Source: Sphingobium lactosutens (GTDB taxonomy: Bacteria; Pseudomonadota; Alphaproteobacteria; Sphingomonadales; Sphingomonadaceae). From it: 64,000 nt of DNA. The DNA lies in contig NZ_QJQX01000080.1 of the NCBI RefSeq assembly GCF_013393185.1, forward strand, positions 67,001 through 131,000. Direction: 5' to 3'. Made by a program: the position numbers and the translations under genes. The notes under the pieces are model-generated. The model was not told where the DNA came from and made no database searches. It was given only the letters and a program-made list of their open reading frames with translations. Positions 51,350-59,185 of the stretch are shown piece by piece; position 1 is the stretch's first letter; each line of letters starts with the position of its first letter.

Positions 51350-52236
51350 TGCCCTTTTTCCTGCCGCTCCTGCTTCAGGCCTATGATCCCGAGATCGAGG
51401 CGGTGATGAATCGCAGCCGCAAGCAGAAGCAGGAGGAAAGGGCGGCCGCGGCGGCTGCGGCCACCCCGCCGGCGGCCGGTAGCACCCCGGCGCGGGAGGA
51501 TGGCCGGATTCCCGTGCCCGCCAAATTCGCCGCCCCCTTTCAGGCCTGCCTCGACCAAGCGATCGAATCGCCCGATGCCGGGGTCGCCTTCGCGCAGAAA
51601 TGGCGGATCGAGGGGGGCAGCTTCTACGCGCGCCATTGCATGGGCTTCGCCTATGCCCGTGCCGAGCGATGGACGCCGGCGATTGTCGCCTTCGAGCAGG
51701 CGGCGGAGGAGGCCGAGCGCGGCGGCGAAATGGCGCAGAGCGCGCGGCTGTGGGCGCAGGCGGGCAATGCCGCGCTGGCGAGCGGCGATGCGGCCAAGGC
51801 GCGCACCGATTTCGACGCGGCGCTGGCGCGCGGTCTGCCCGACGGGATGGAGAAGGGCGAGGTGCATCTCGACCGGGCGCGGGCGCTGGTGGCGCTGGGC
51901 GACACGGACGGCGCGCGCGATTCGCTGGACGTCGCGCTGGCGCAGGCGCCGAAGGATCCGCTCGGCTGGCTGCTGTCGGCGACGCTGGCGCGGCGATCGG
52001 GCGAATTGAGCCTGGCGCAGGCGCATATCGCCCGGGCTGTGCAATTGTCGCCCGATGACGCGTCGGTCGCGCTGGAAGAGGGCAATGTCGCCATCCTCAC
52101 CGATCATGAGGATGTAGCGCGATCGGCCTGGCAGCGTGCGGTCAGGCTGGCGCCGGATGCGCCAGCAGGCAAGGCGGCGGCGGACAATCTGACGCGGCTG
52201 CCGACAGGGAAGTCAGGCGACAAGCCGACGGGCTGA
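51346..52236 (+). CDS. Tetratricopeptide-repeat protein
   Basis: A 296-residue protein (GTG 51346 or ATG 51349) with an Ala-rich charged N-terminal segment and about four TPR units between residues 100 and 270, for example WTPAIVAFEQAAEEAERGG, GNAALASGDAAKARTDFDAAL and ALVALGDTDGARDSLDVALAQ. No signal peptide of classical type is seen. It overlaps the hydrolase stop and probably serves as a scaffold. Confidence 0.82.
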   Translation: MMPFFLPLLLQAYDPEIEAVMNRSRKQKQEERAAAAAAATPPAAGSTPAREDGRIPVPAKFAAPFQACLDQAIESPDAGVAFAQKWRIEGGSFYARHCMGFAYARAERWTPAIVAFEQAAEEAERGGEMAQSARLWAQAGNAALASGDAAKARTDFDAALARGLPDGMEKGEVHLDRARALVALGDTDGARDSLDVALAQAPKDPLGWLLSATLARRSGELSLAQAHIARAVQLSPDDASVALEEGNVAILTDHEDVARSAWQRAVRLAPDAPAGKAAADNLTRLPTGKSGDKPTG

Positions 52237-52251
52237 CCTGGAGCGGTGGAC

Positions 52252-52340
52252 GATGGGATTGTATCGTTCACGCTTCTATCGTCTTTTGATGACCGCATTC
52301 CGCGAGCCGTCGGCTGTTCCAGCCGACTTCAGAATGCTCT
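52252..52340. repeat. REP-like repeat, long form, copy 3
   Basis: An 89-base element, about 80% identical to the reverse complement of the element at 42031-42121. The stem is GTCGGCTG-TTC-CAGCCGAC at 52309-52327. The motif GAGCCGTC precedes the stem and CAGAATGCTCT follows it. Confidence 0.85.
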
Positions 52341-52419
52341 GGCAAGATTTCGTCACGGAACTCCTCGGCAGCCGGCCGGTTCGCTTCTGTGCGGCGGGCC
52401 TGGCAAAGGAGACAGCGAC

Positions 52420-52662
52420 ATGGACAATCGAATCAAGGGCGCGTTCGCGATCGGCCTGCTCGTGATCGGCGCTGCTGCCACGAGCGGTTGCTCGCGCGGA
52501 GCGACGCGTGGCGGCCTGATCGGCGGCGCGGGTGGTGCGGTGGTCGGCAGTGCGACCGGCCTTGGCACCACCGAGGGCGCGATCATCGGCGGTACGGCGG
52601 GCGCGATCATCGGCGACAAGAGCGACTGTTCACGCAAGGAGCGCCGCCGCGGCAAATGTTGA
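52420..52662 (+). CDS. Glycine-zipper lipoprotein
   Basis: An 80-residue protein from ATG 52420 with a lipobox ATSGC (Cys 24). Two glycine-zipper segments follow (GGLIGGAGGAVVGSATGLG, then GAIIGGTAGAIIGD) with a basic Cys-containing tail. Glycine-zipper lipoproteins sit in the inner or outer membrane. The start is after a GGAGA. The function is unknown. Confidence 0.8.
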   Translation: MDNRIKGAFAIGLLVIGAAATSGCSRGATRGGLIGGAGGAVVGSATGLGTTEGAIIGGTAGAIIGDKSDCSRKERRRGKC

Positions 52663-52677
52663 GCCGGTCCAGTCCGT

Positions 52678-53388
52678 CTATTTCAGGTAGAAGTCGACGG
52701 TCGTGACGACGCGGACCTTCTTGTAGGGCGTATCGCTGCCCCCGTCGCCGCCGCCTTCGCCATCGCGGGCGTCGATCGAGAAATAGCCCTGGGTCGCGCT
52801 CTTGATGCCGCCGACGCCTGCGCCCGAATCCTTGGCGAATTGTTCGGCGGCGGCGCGCGCGTCCCTGGTGGCGGCGGCGACCATCGGCGGCTTGACGTCA
52901 TTCAATTTGGTGAAGCTGTAGCGCATGCCCGACCCTTCCTGTAGCGTCACGCCGCGCCGGACGAGGTCGAACTGCTGGGCGACCGCCTTTTGCGCGCGGG
53001 CGATATCGGTGGTGCGCAACAGCATCCGCTGGGTGATGGTGATCGTGTTGACACCGTTGTTCAGCCATTGATTCACGCCTGCGCCGACCGGCTTCAGTTC
53101 CTCGGGCTTGAAGCCCAGACTCTTGAAATAGGCCTGCAATTCCCTGGTGTTGTTGTCGATTTCGGTGCGCACGGTCGGCAGGTCGAAGCCGGTTGCCGAA
53201 TAGCTGATCGACCAGGTGGCAAGGTCGGCCGTCACGTCCTTCTCGGCAAGGCCGCGCACCGTGACCGAGCGATCGGCCGCCTTGGCGCGCGTCAGGCCGT
53301 CGCCCAGAAGATAGCCCCCGGCCACCATGCCGATGGCGAGCAGCGCGGCGCTGCCCAGAAATACCTTGTCCCGCATATCCAGTGCCAT
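52678..53388 (-). CDS. SIMPL domain (DUF541) protein
   Basis: A 236-residue protein with an N-terminal hydrophobic segment (VFLGSAALLAIGMVAGGYLLG) and the SIMPL/DUF541 pattern: SVTVRGLAEKDVTADLATWSISYSATG, ELQAYFKSLGFKPEELKPVG and ARDARAAAEQFAKDSGAGVGGIKSA. Such proteins are membrane-anchored periplasmic proteins of unknown role. The C-terminal VRVVTTVDFYLK is the usual end strand. Confidence 0.88.
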   Translation of the reverse strand: MALDMRDKVFLGSAALLAIGMVAGGYLLGDGLTRAKAADRSVTVRGLAEKDVTADLATWSISYSATGFDLPTVRTEIDNNTRELQAYFKSLGFKPEELKPVGAGVNQWLNNGVNTITITQRMLLRTTDIARAQKAVAQQFDLVRRGVTLQEGSGMRYSFTKLNDVKPPMVAAATRDARAAAEQFAKDSGAGVGGIKSATQGYFSIDARDGEGGGDGGSDTPYKKVRVVTTVDFYLK

Positions 53389-53489
53389 GCTGCTTCCCTC
53401 TTCCGTCCGGTGCCATGCGACCTTATCTATAAGGCATATCTGCCATCCATGAGATGAACCGTTGCTTTATGGCGACGAATGGAGACGAC

Positions 53490-53924
53490 ATGCCCAAATA
53501 TCTGCACACCATGATCCGCGTCGCCGATGTCGACAGGACCAAGGGCTTTTTCGAGCTGCTCGGCCTTGAGGAGGTGAAGCGCATCACCAGCGAGCAGGGC
53601 CGATTCACCCTCGTCTATCTGGCCGCGCCGGGCGACGAGGATGCACAGGTCGAACTGACCTACAACTGGCCGGCTGAGGATGGCACGCCGGCGGAAGTCT
53701 ATGGCGAGGGACGCAATTTTGGCCATATCGCCTATCGGGTCGATAATATCTACGATACCTGCCAGACGCTGATGGACGCGGGCGTGACGATCAACCGGCC
53801 GCCGCGTGACGGGCACATGGCCTTCATCCGCACCCCCGACAATATCTCGATCGAGCTGTTGCAGGACGGGCGGCTGGAGCCGGCCGAACCCTGGGCGTCG
53901 ATGCCCAATATCGGCCACTGGTAA
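53490..53924 (+). CDS. gloA: Lactoylglutathione lyase (glyoxalase I)
   Basis: A 144-residue glyoxalase I with the metal ligands in YLHTMIRV (His near residue 6), VELTYNW, GRNFGHIAYRV and ISIELLQDG. It converts the methylglyoxal-glutathione adduct to S-lactoylglutathione. It is directly followed by gloB (5-base gap), giving a complete glyoxalase pathway. Confidence 0.95.
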   Translation: MPKYLHTMIRVADVDRTKGFFELLGLEEVKRITSEQGRFTLVYLAAPGDEDAQVELTYNWPAEDGTPAEVYGEGRNFGHIAYRVDNIYDTCQTLMDAGVTINRPPRDGHMAFIRTPDNISIELLQDGRLEPAEPWASMPNIGHW

Positions 53925-53929
53925 GCGCC

Positions 53930-54664
53930 ATGCTGGAGGTTGTCCGCATCCCCGTCCTCAACGACAATTATGTCTGGCTGCTGCACGACGATGCGAGCGG
54001 CGAGACGGTGGCGGTCGACCCCGCGGTGGCGGACCCGGTGCTGGACGCCGCCCGCGTGCGGGGCTGGACCATCGGTCAGATCTGGAACACCCACTGGCAT
54101 GGCGATCATGTCGGCGGCAATGCGGCGATCAAGGCGGCAGCACAGGCATGGGGCGGCTGCATCATCACCGGGCCTGCGGCGGAGGCGGAGAAGATCGGCA
54201 CGCTCGACCGGACGGTGGGCGAGGGCGACCAGGTCCGCATCGGCGACCATGTCGCGACGGTGATGGCGGTGCCCGCGCATACGGCGGGGCATATCGCCTA
54301 TCATCTGGCGGAGGATCGAATCGTCTTCGTCGGCGACACGCTCTTCGCCATGGGCTGCGGCCGGCTGTTCGAGGGGACGGCGGCGCAGATGTTCGACAAT
54401 ATGGCGAGGCTGGCGGCCTTGCCCGCCGACACGACCGTCTATTGCGCGCATGAATATACGCTTTCCAACGGCCGTTTCGCGCTGACGGTGGAGCCGGACA
54501 ATGCAGCGCTGGCGGCGCGCGTGGTGGCCGTCGAGGCTGCGCGGGCGAAGGGCGAGGCGACGGTGCCGACCAGTATCGGTGCGGAGCGGGACACCAATAT
54601 CTTCATGCGCGCGCGCAACGTTGCCGAGCTGGCCGCCCGGCGCGCTGCGAAGGATGCGGCCTGA
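53930..54664 (+). CDS. gloB: Hydroxyacylglutathione hydrolase (glyoxalase II)
   Basis: A 244-residue metallo-beta-lactamase-fold enzyme with the HxHxDH motif THWHGDHVGG near residue 53, further ligands in PAHTAGH, and VGDTLFAMGCG. It hydrolyses S-lactoylglutathione to D-lactate and glutathione. It is the partner of gloA. gshA at the right edge of the window provides the glutathione. Confidence 0.95.
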   Translation: MLEVVRIPVLNDNYVWLLHDDASGETVAVDPAVADPVLDAARVRGWTIGQIWNTHWHGDHVGGNAAIKAAAQAWGGCIITGPAAEAEKIGTLDRTVGEGDQVRIGDHVATVMAVPAHTAGHIAYHLAEDRIVFVGDTLFAMGCGRLFEGTAAQMFDNMARLAALPADTTVYCAHEYTLSNGRFALTVEPDNAALAARVVAVEAARAKGEATVPTSIGAERDTNIFMRARNVAELAARRAAKDAA

Positions 54665-54717
54665 CGGCTTTTGCCTTATGATGCCGTCTTCAAATCGATA
54701 CGATATGGAGAATCGCG

Positions 54718-55122
54718 ATGCGCGCGTGGATCTGGATGGCGCCCTTGCTGCTGGCGGGCTGCACCGGCAGCTATGAGCCGCGACCGCTGACGGACAAGCA
54801 GGCTGCCGAACTTGACAAGGCGCTGGCCGGCAAGGTGCCCGGCGAGAAGACGAGTTGCATCAATCGCGAGCCGCAGACCAACCTGACGGTAATCAGCAAC
54901 AATGTGCTGCTCTATCGGGTCAGCAAGAAGCTGGTCTACAAGAATGAGCTGATCGGCAGTTGCAACGGCCTGACCTATGGCGACACGATGATCGTGCGCA
55001 GCTTTGGGTCGCAACTGTGCCGGGGCGATTTCACGACGACCGCCAATTTGCAGACCGGCATGACGTCGGGCGCCTGCGCGCTGGGCGATTTCATCCCCTA
55101 TCGAACGCCGCCTGGCAAATGA
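54718..55122 (+). CDS. Small lipoprotein of unknown function
   Basis: A 134-residue protein with a signal peptide and lipobox LLAGC (Cys 15). Several Cys residues (TSCINRE, IGSCNGL, QLCRGD, GACALGD) could form disulfides. No known domain was recognised. It starts 53 bases after gloB and precedes a DUF1345 gene, but a shared transcript is uncertain. Confidence 0.7.
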   Translation: MRAWIWMAPLLLAGCTGSYEPRPLTDKQAAELDKALAGKVPGEKTSCINREPQTNLTVISNNVLLYRVSKKLVYKNELIGSCNGLTYGDTMIVRSFGSQLCRGDFTTTANLQTGMTSGACALGDFIPYRTPPGK

Positions 55123-55187
55123 CGGCATGACCGCGCGTCTGAGCGGAAGCGCTTGTCAGCACAGCGCTTTGCGCCTTTGATGCGCAC

Positions 55188-55820
55188 ATGAGCGCGTCAT
55201 CCCTTTTCCCATGGCGTTATGGGATGTTCCTGGCCCTGTTGGCGGTGATCGCGCCGCTGGCGATCCTGCTGCCCTGGCATGAGGCGGTGATGTCGGGGTT
55301 CGACATTGCCGCTCTGGCCTTCATGATCTCGGTGGTGCCGTTGATCGATGCCGATGCGGCATCGATGCGGCGCAAGGCGCTCGCAAATGACGCCAATCGC
55401 GGACTGATGCTGTTGCTGACCGGGATCGTCAGCCTGGTGATTTTGGTCGCGGTGGGGGTGGCGATCAGCCAGCATGGCGGGCCGGATGGCATCAGCATCG
55501 CCTTGTTGCTGGCGACCCTGCTGATCGCCTGGCTCTTTTCCAACCTCGTCTACGCGATGCATTATGCCCATATCTTCTACCTGCCCGGTAAGGACGGGAA
55601 GGATCGGAGCGGGCTGGATTTTCCCGACACGGACGAGCCGGCCTATTGGGATTTCCTCTATTTCGCCTTCACCCTGGGCATGACCTTCCAGACGTCGGAT
55701 GTGTCGGTGACGGCGACCGGGATGCGCCGGACGGTGCTGTTCCAGTGCCTTGCGGCCTTCCTGTTCAACCTCGGCATCCTGGCCTTCACCATCAATGTGC
55801 TGGGCGGATCAGGCGGCTGA
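55188..55820 (+). CDS. DUF1345 family membrane protein
   Basis: A 210-residue protein with five or six hydrophobic helices. The DUF1345 signature is YWDFLYFAFTLGMTFQTSDVSVT near residue 147. The family is of unknown function and is often linked to potassium or stress genes. Its 3' end overlaps the convergent hypothetical gene by 12 bases. Confidence 0.85.
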   Translation: MSASSLFPWRYGMFLALLAVIAPLAILLPWHEAVMSGFDIAALAFMISVVPLIDADAASMRRKALANDANRGLMLLLTGIVSLVILVAVGVAISQHGGPDGISIALLLATLLIAWLFSNLVYAMHYAHIFYLPGKDGKDRSGLDFPDTDEPAYWDFLYFAFTLGMTFQTSDVSVTATGMRRTVLFQCLAAFLFNLGILAFTINVLGGSGG

Positions 55821-56096
55821 TTCCCAGCGGCCGGGCTTGGTTTCCTCGCTGTCGGCCATGGCGTCGATCGAGCGCCACCATTCGTCGACTGCGGGGCGGA
55901 AGGCGGCGAGATGGCCGTGCCGGGGCCGGGCGAACCAGCCCTTGCCGCTGCGATAATAAAGCCAGCGGGAATCGCAGTTGAGCGGCACCTGTTCGAACCG
56001 GAGTGGATGGTTCGGGAGAGAGTCGTCATCGATCTGTCGCAATTGCCCGGGAATGTCGCGGACGCTGCCATCGGGAAACTGCACGGCGATGGACAT
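55809..56096 (-). CDS. Conserved hypothetical protein
   Basis: A 95-residue protein beginning MSIAVQFPDGSVRDIPGQ, Trp-rich at the C-terminus (WWRSIDAMADSEETKPGRW), with no signal peptide or membrane segment. It overlaps the DUF1345 gene end. It is likely real, since the ATG follows an AGGAAAGA purine run. The function is unknown. Confidence 0.6.
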   Translation of the reverse strand: MSIAVQFPDGSVRDIPGQLRQIDDDSLPNHPLRFEQVPLNCDSRWLYYRSGKGWFARPRHGHLAAFRPAVDEWWRSIDAMADSEETKPGRWESAA

Positions 56097-56163
56097 GGAT
56101 CTTTCCTCTTATCTTGCCCGCTCGGTCTGCATAACGATCTGAAATCATTTCGGTTCATCCCTC

Positions 56164-56180
56164 ATCATCGCATTTGCGAC
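56164..56180 (+). promoter_or_regulatory. TCGCATTTGCGACGAA motif before the methyltransferase-like gene
   Basis: The 16-base motif TCGCATTTGCGACGAA also occurs before small-RNA candidate copy A at 19912-19927 and in part before copy B. Here it is followed by CCTGATCCTCTCCT and then a T-rich run before the ATG at 56244. It may be a shared regulator site. Confidence 0.5.
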
Positions 56181-56243
56181 GAATCGCCGACCCTGATCCT
56201 CTCCTGCTTTCACGGCTTGATTACCTATTTTTGCTAAAGGCTG

Positions 56244-57548
56244 ATGACGATGAGCAAGGCCGATCCCTGTCCCACCTCCGCCGTCAGCCATGGCGTCGGC
56301 ATTGCCGGCCTGTTCGGGCTTGCCCTCTGGACGCTGGTCGCGCGCCATTATGGCATGAACGGACCCAATGCCGGGCTGGCGGCCGTGGTCGCCTGCGGCC
56401 TGCCGATGGTGCTGTGGTCGCTGGTCGTCGACAAGGTGCATCGCAACGCGTCCACCGGGATCGACTGGCAAAGGACGCCGCGCCCCCTGCGCGAGGTGCT
56501 GGACATCAGCATCGTCAAGATCGCCGGGCTATGGGCGACCTGGCTCGCCATCGCCATCTTCTATTGCATCGCGCGCTGGTACTGGAGCGGCAATTATCGC
56601 TTCTCGATGGACCTGTTCATGAACGCCGCGCCCTGGCTGCTGGTCGCGTCCATCCCCTATATCCTCTGGATCGACCGGCGGCTGGTGGAGCCGAGGGACG
56701 CATCCTACAGTTTCGGTCAGTGGGTGATCGGCGGCGTGGCGGGGCAGCCGGACATGGTCCAGGTCGCGCATCATGCCCGCGCCTGGGCGGTGAAGGGCTT
56801 CTTCCTCGCCTTCATGATATCGATCGTGCCGGGTAATTTCGCCAATGTGGTCAACTGGCGGATCGCCGACGCCTTCGCTCACCCGGTGGCGCTGGCCGGA
56901 TTCCTGATCGCGGTCATGTTCATGATCGACGTCTGCCTCGCGACGGTCGGCTATATCCTGACCTTCAAACCGCTGGATTCGCATATCCGCACCGCCAACC
57001 CCTATCTGGGCGGCTGGCTCGCGGCGTTGATCTGCTATCCGCCCTTCGTGCTGATGGGCGGCGGCGGGCCGCTCGACTATCATGCCGGCGGCGCGGAATG
57101 GGATGTCTGGACCCAAGGGTCGACTGCGTTGCAATGGCTGTTGGGCGGCTGGCTGGTGCTGCTGACCGCCCTCTATGCCTGGGCGACGGTGGCGTTCGGC
57201 CTGCGCTTTTCCAACCTCACCCATCGCGGCATATTGACCCACGGTCCCTATCGCTGGACGCGGCACCCGGCCTATTTGTCCAAGAATCTCTTCTGGTGGT
57301 TTTCGGCGTTGCCCTTCCTGTCAGTCAGCGGCTCGCTGACCGACATGGTGCGCAACTGCGCGATGCTGGCGCTGACCAATGCCGTCTATTATTGGCGCGC
57401 AAAGACCGAGGAGCGGCATCTGTCGGCCGACCCGGACTATCGCGCCTATAGCGAGTGGATGGAGCGCAACGCCCCTGTCCCGCGCCTGTTCGCCTGGTTG
57501 ACCGGGCGGAAGCGCGAGACGGACGCGGTGGCGCAGCCGGCCGAGTAA
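56244..57548 (+). CDS. Isoprenylcysteine carboxyl-methyltransferase-like membrane protein
   Basis: A 434-residue polytopic protein with about eight helices. The C-terminal part has the ICMT/PEMT-like signature GPYRWTRHPAYLSKN and the ERHLSADPDYRAYSEWM tail, that is, the SAM-binding side of the NnrU/ICMT superfamily. The N-terminal half is an additional membrane domain of unknown role. The substrate is unknown, possibly a lipid or a small isoprenoid molecule. The start is ATG 56244; ATG 56250 is equally possible. Confidence 0.8.
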   Translation: MTMSKADPCPTSAVSHGVGIAGLFGLALWTLVARHYGMNGPNAGLAAVVACGLPMVLWSLVVDKVHRNASTGIDWQRTPRPLREVLDISIVKIAGLWATWLAIAIFYCIARWYWSGNYRFSMDLFMNAAPWLLVASIPYILWIDRRLVEPRDASYSFGQWVIGGVAGQPDMVQVAHHARAWAVKGFFLAFMISIVPGNFANVVNWRIADAFAHPVALAGFLIAVMFMIDVCLATVGYILTFKPLDSHIRTANPYLGGWLAALICYPPFVLMGGGGPLDYHAGGAEWDVWTQGSTALQWLLGGWLVLLTALYAWATVAFGLRFSNLTHRGILTHGPYRWTRHPAYLSKNLFWWFSALPFLSVSGSLTDMVRNCAMLALTNAVYYWRAKTEERHLSADPDYRAYSEWMERNAPVPRLFAWLTGRKRETDAVAQPAE

Positions 57549-57957
57549 GGGTTAGAGCGGGACGACATGTGTTTGAATCATGGGATTCCTAATGAGGGGA
57601 GTCTCTGGTTCAAGATGCTTGCCGGGATTGGAGGCGAGCGATCATGGCGAATGATCTTAGGGTGCCTGATGAGGGCATGTCCTGCCACGGGACGGCAGTG
57701 CGCTTTGGCATTGCGGCAAGTTCGGCAATCAAATGGGTGCAGCGGGTTCCCCGGTCTTTGAGCCGACTTTTCGACGACCGGCCATGCCGGCGTTCGGATT
57801 TTCGGGGTATGCAAACAATCGCACAAGTGGACATGGTCGCGGCTTGGGCTGCGGCGGTCGCAATGAAGCGCGATCGAGCATGAACGAGAATCTGCCATCG
57901 GTTTTGCGGCACGCATATTCTTGGTGGACGGACAGAATGTTGTAAGGCGTCGAATAC
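57549..57957 (+). mobile_element. IS630-type transposase remnant
   Basis: The sequence downstream of 57644 encodes an 80-residue fragment, MANDLRVPDEGMSCHGTAVRFG then IAASSAIKWVQR, matching the N-terminal helix-turn-helix of IS630-family transposases (EGMSCRxAAxRFGVxxSSAIRWVQR). About ten family residues are missing after the Met. The rest of the transposase, including the DDE residues, is absent, and the frame drifts. Remnant flanking sequence at 57560-57640 looks like the element's leader. The relic is inactive. Confidence 0.7.
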
Positions 57958-57978
57958 TCAGCATTTCAAGGAAGTTTC

Positions 57979-59094
57979 ATGTCCCAGCCTCTGTCCCGTC
58001 GTCATGCACTCGCGCTGCTGTCGGGAGGCGCCTTCATGGCGGCGGCGGGGCCATCGATAGCGTCGGCTGCGGCTGCAAAACCCTTTTTCATGGATGGCCT
58101 GAGCTTCCTTCCGGACGATCTGGAGCAATTGTCCGTCGCCCATCTGGATGGCATCATCTGCGACATTTCCGAGATCGAGGAGGTGCGCGACGCCGATGGC
58201 ACGCCGCGCTATCTGCGCACCTACGCCAAATGCAGCGCCGCCCTCGATCGCGTCAGGGTACGTCTGGCCGACAGCAGGGCGGCCTATGTGGCGCTCAAGG
58301 GATCGGACATCGGTAAAAGACCGGGCTGTGCCGTCTTCCTGCAATTCCAGTCCTGCGAGCCGGTGGGCACCGATCTGTCGCGCCTCGCCGATTTTCATGC
58401 GCGGGGGCTGCGCGTGCTGCAATTCACCCATCACAACGATAATCTGTTCGCCGGCGGCGCGATCGAGCCGCACTGGAGCGGCCTGACGCCGCTGGGTGTC
58501 GAGGGACTGGCGGAGATGAACCGCCTGCGCATCGTCCCGGACGTGTCGCACGGTTCGGAGCCGACTATGCTTGAAGCGGCCCGGCGCAGCAAGACGCCGA
58601 TCCTGCTGTCGCATGGCGCGTGCAAGGCGATCGTCGACCATCCCCGCTGTGCATCCGACACCGTCATCCGCGCGATCGCCGACAAGGGCGGCATGATGGG
58701 CATCTTCATGATGAGTTTCTGGCTGACCCGCGATGCGGTGCCAACCACCGATCATCTGGTCGCGCAGTTGCGCCACGTCATCAACATCGGCGGGATAGAG
58801 GCCGTCGGCATCTCCAATGATTTCCCGATCGACGGGCAGGAAAATCTGGTGAAGCTGAACAACGACAATGCGGAGGGCGTGAAGGAATATCTGGAATGGT
58901 GGCGGGCCATGGACAAGCTCGGCATCCCCGGCTTCGCGCAGGATCCGCACCATGTCGTCATCCCGGCGCTCAATGATATCCATCGTATGGACAGCATCGC
59001 CGCGGCGCTCGAAAAGGCGCGGTTCCGTGGGCGCGAGATCGACCGGATCATGGGCGGCAACTGGCGGCGGGTGATGACCGACATACTCGGCTGA
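57979..59094 (+). CDS. Membrane dipeptidase (peptidase M19 family), atypical
   Basis: A 371-residue protein with a Tat-type signal (SRRHALALLSGGAFMAAAG). M19 features are HNDNLFAGG, DVSHGSEPTM (the usual DxSH), LLSHGACKAI, and VGISNDFPIDG, and a C-terminal IMGGNWRRVM. The canonical N-terminal HxD zinc pair is replaced by MDGLSF, so one metal site may be altered. These enzymes cleave dipeptides or related amides in the periplasm. It is preceded by the IS630 remnant and is convergent with a TonB receptor. Confidence 0.83.
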   Translation: MSQPLSRRHALALLSGGAFMAAAGPSIASAAAAKPFFMDGLSFLPDDLEQLSVAHLDGIICDISEIEEVRDADGTPRYLRTYAKCSAALDRVRVRLADSRAAYVALKGSDIGKRPGCAVFLQFQSCEPVGTDLSRLADFHARGLRVLQFTHHNDNLFAGGAIEPHWSGLTPLGVEGLAEMNRLRIVPDVSHGSEPTMLEAARRSKTPILLSHGACKAIVDHPRCASDTVIRAIADKGGMMGIFMMSFWLTRDAVPTTDHLVAQLRHVINIGGIEAVGISNDFPIDGQENLVKLNNDNAEGVKEYLEWWRAMDKLGIPGFAQDPHHVVIPALNDIHRMDSIAAALEKARFRGREIDRIMGGNWRRVMTDILG

Positions 59095-59110
59095 TCGGAC
59101 CGGTGGCATG

Positions 59111-59144
59111 AAAAAGGGGCGCCCGGATGGAGCGCCCCTTTTTT
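59111..59144. terminator. Bidirectional terminator between the dipeptidase and the TonB receptor
   Basis: The arms GGGGCGC (59116-59122) and GCGCCCC (59132-59138) are flanked by AAAAA and TTTTTT, which suits both convergent genes. Confidence 0.8.
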
Positions 59145-59185
59145 CCTGCAAGCGGCGGCCCCGGTCGGAACCGGGGCAGCAACCG

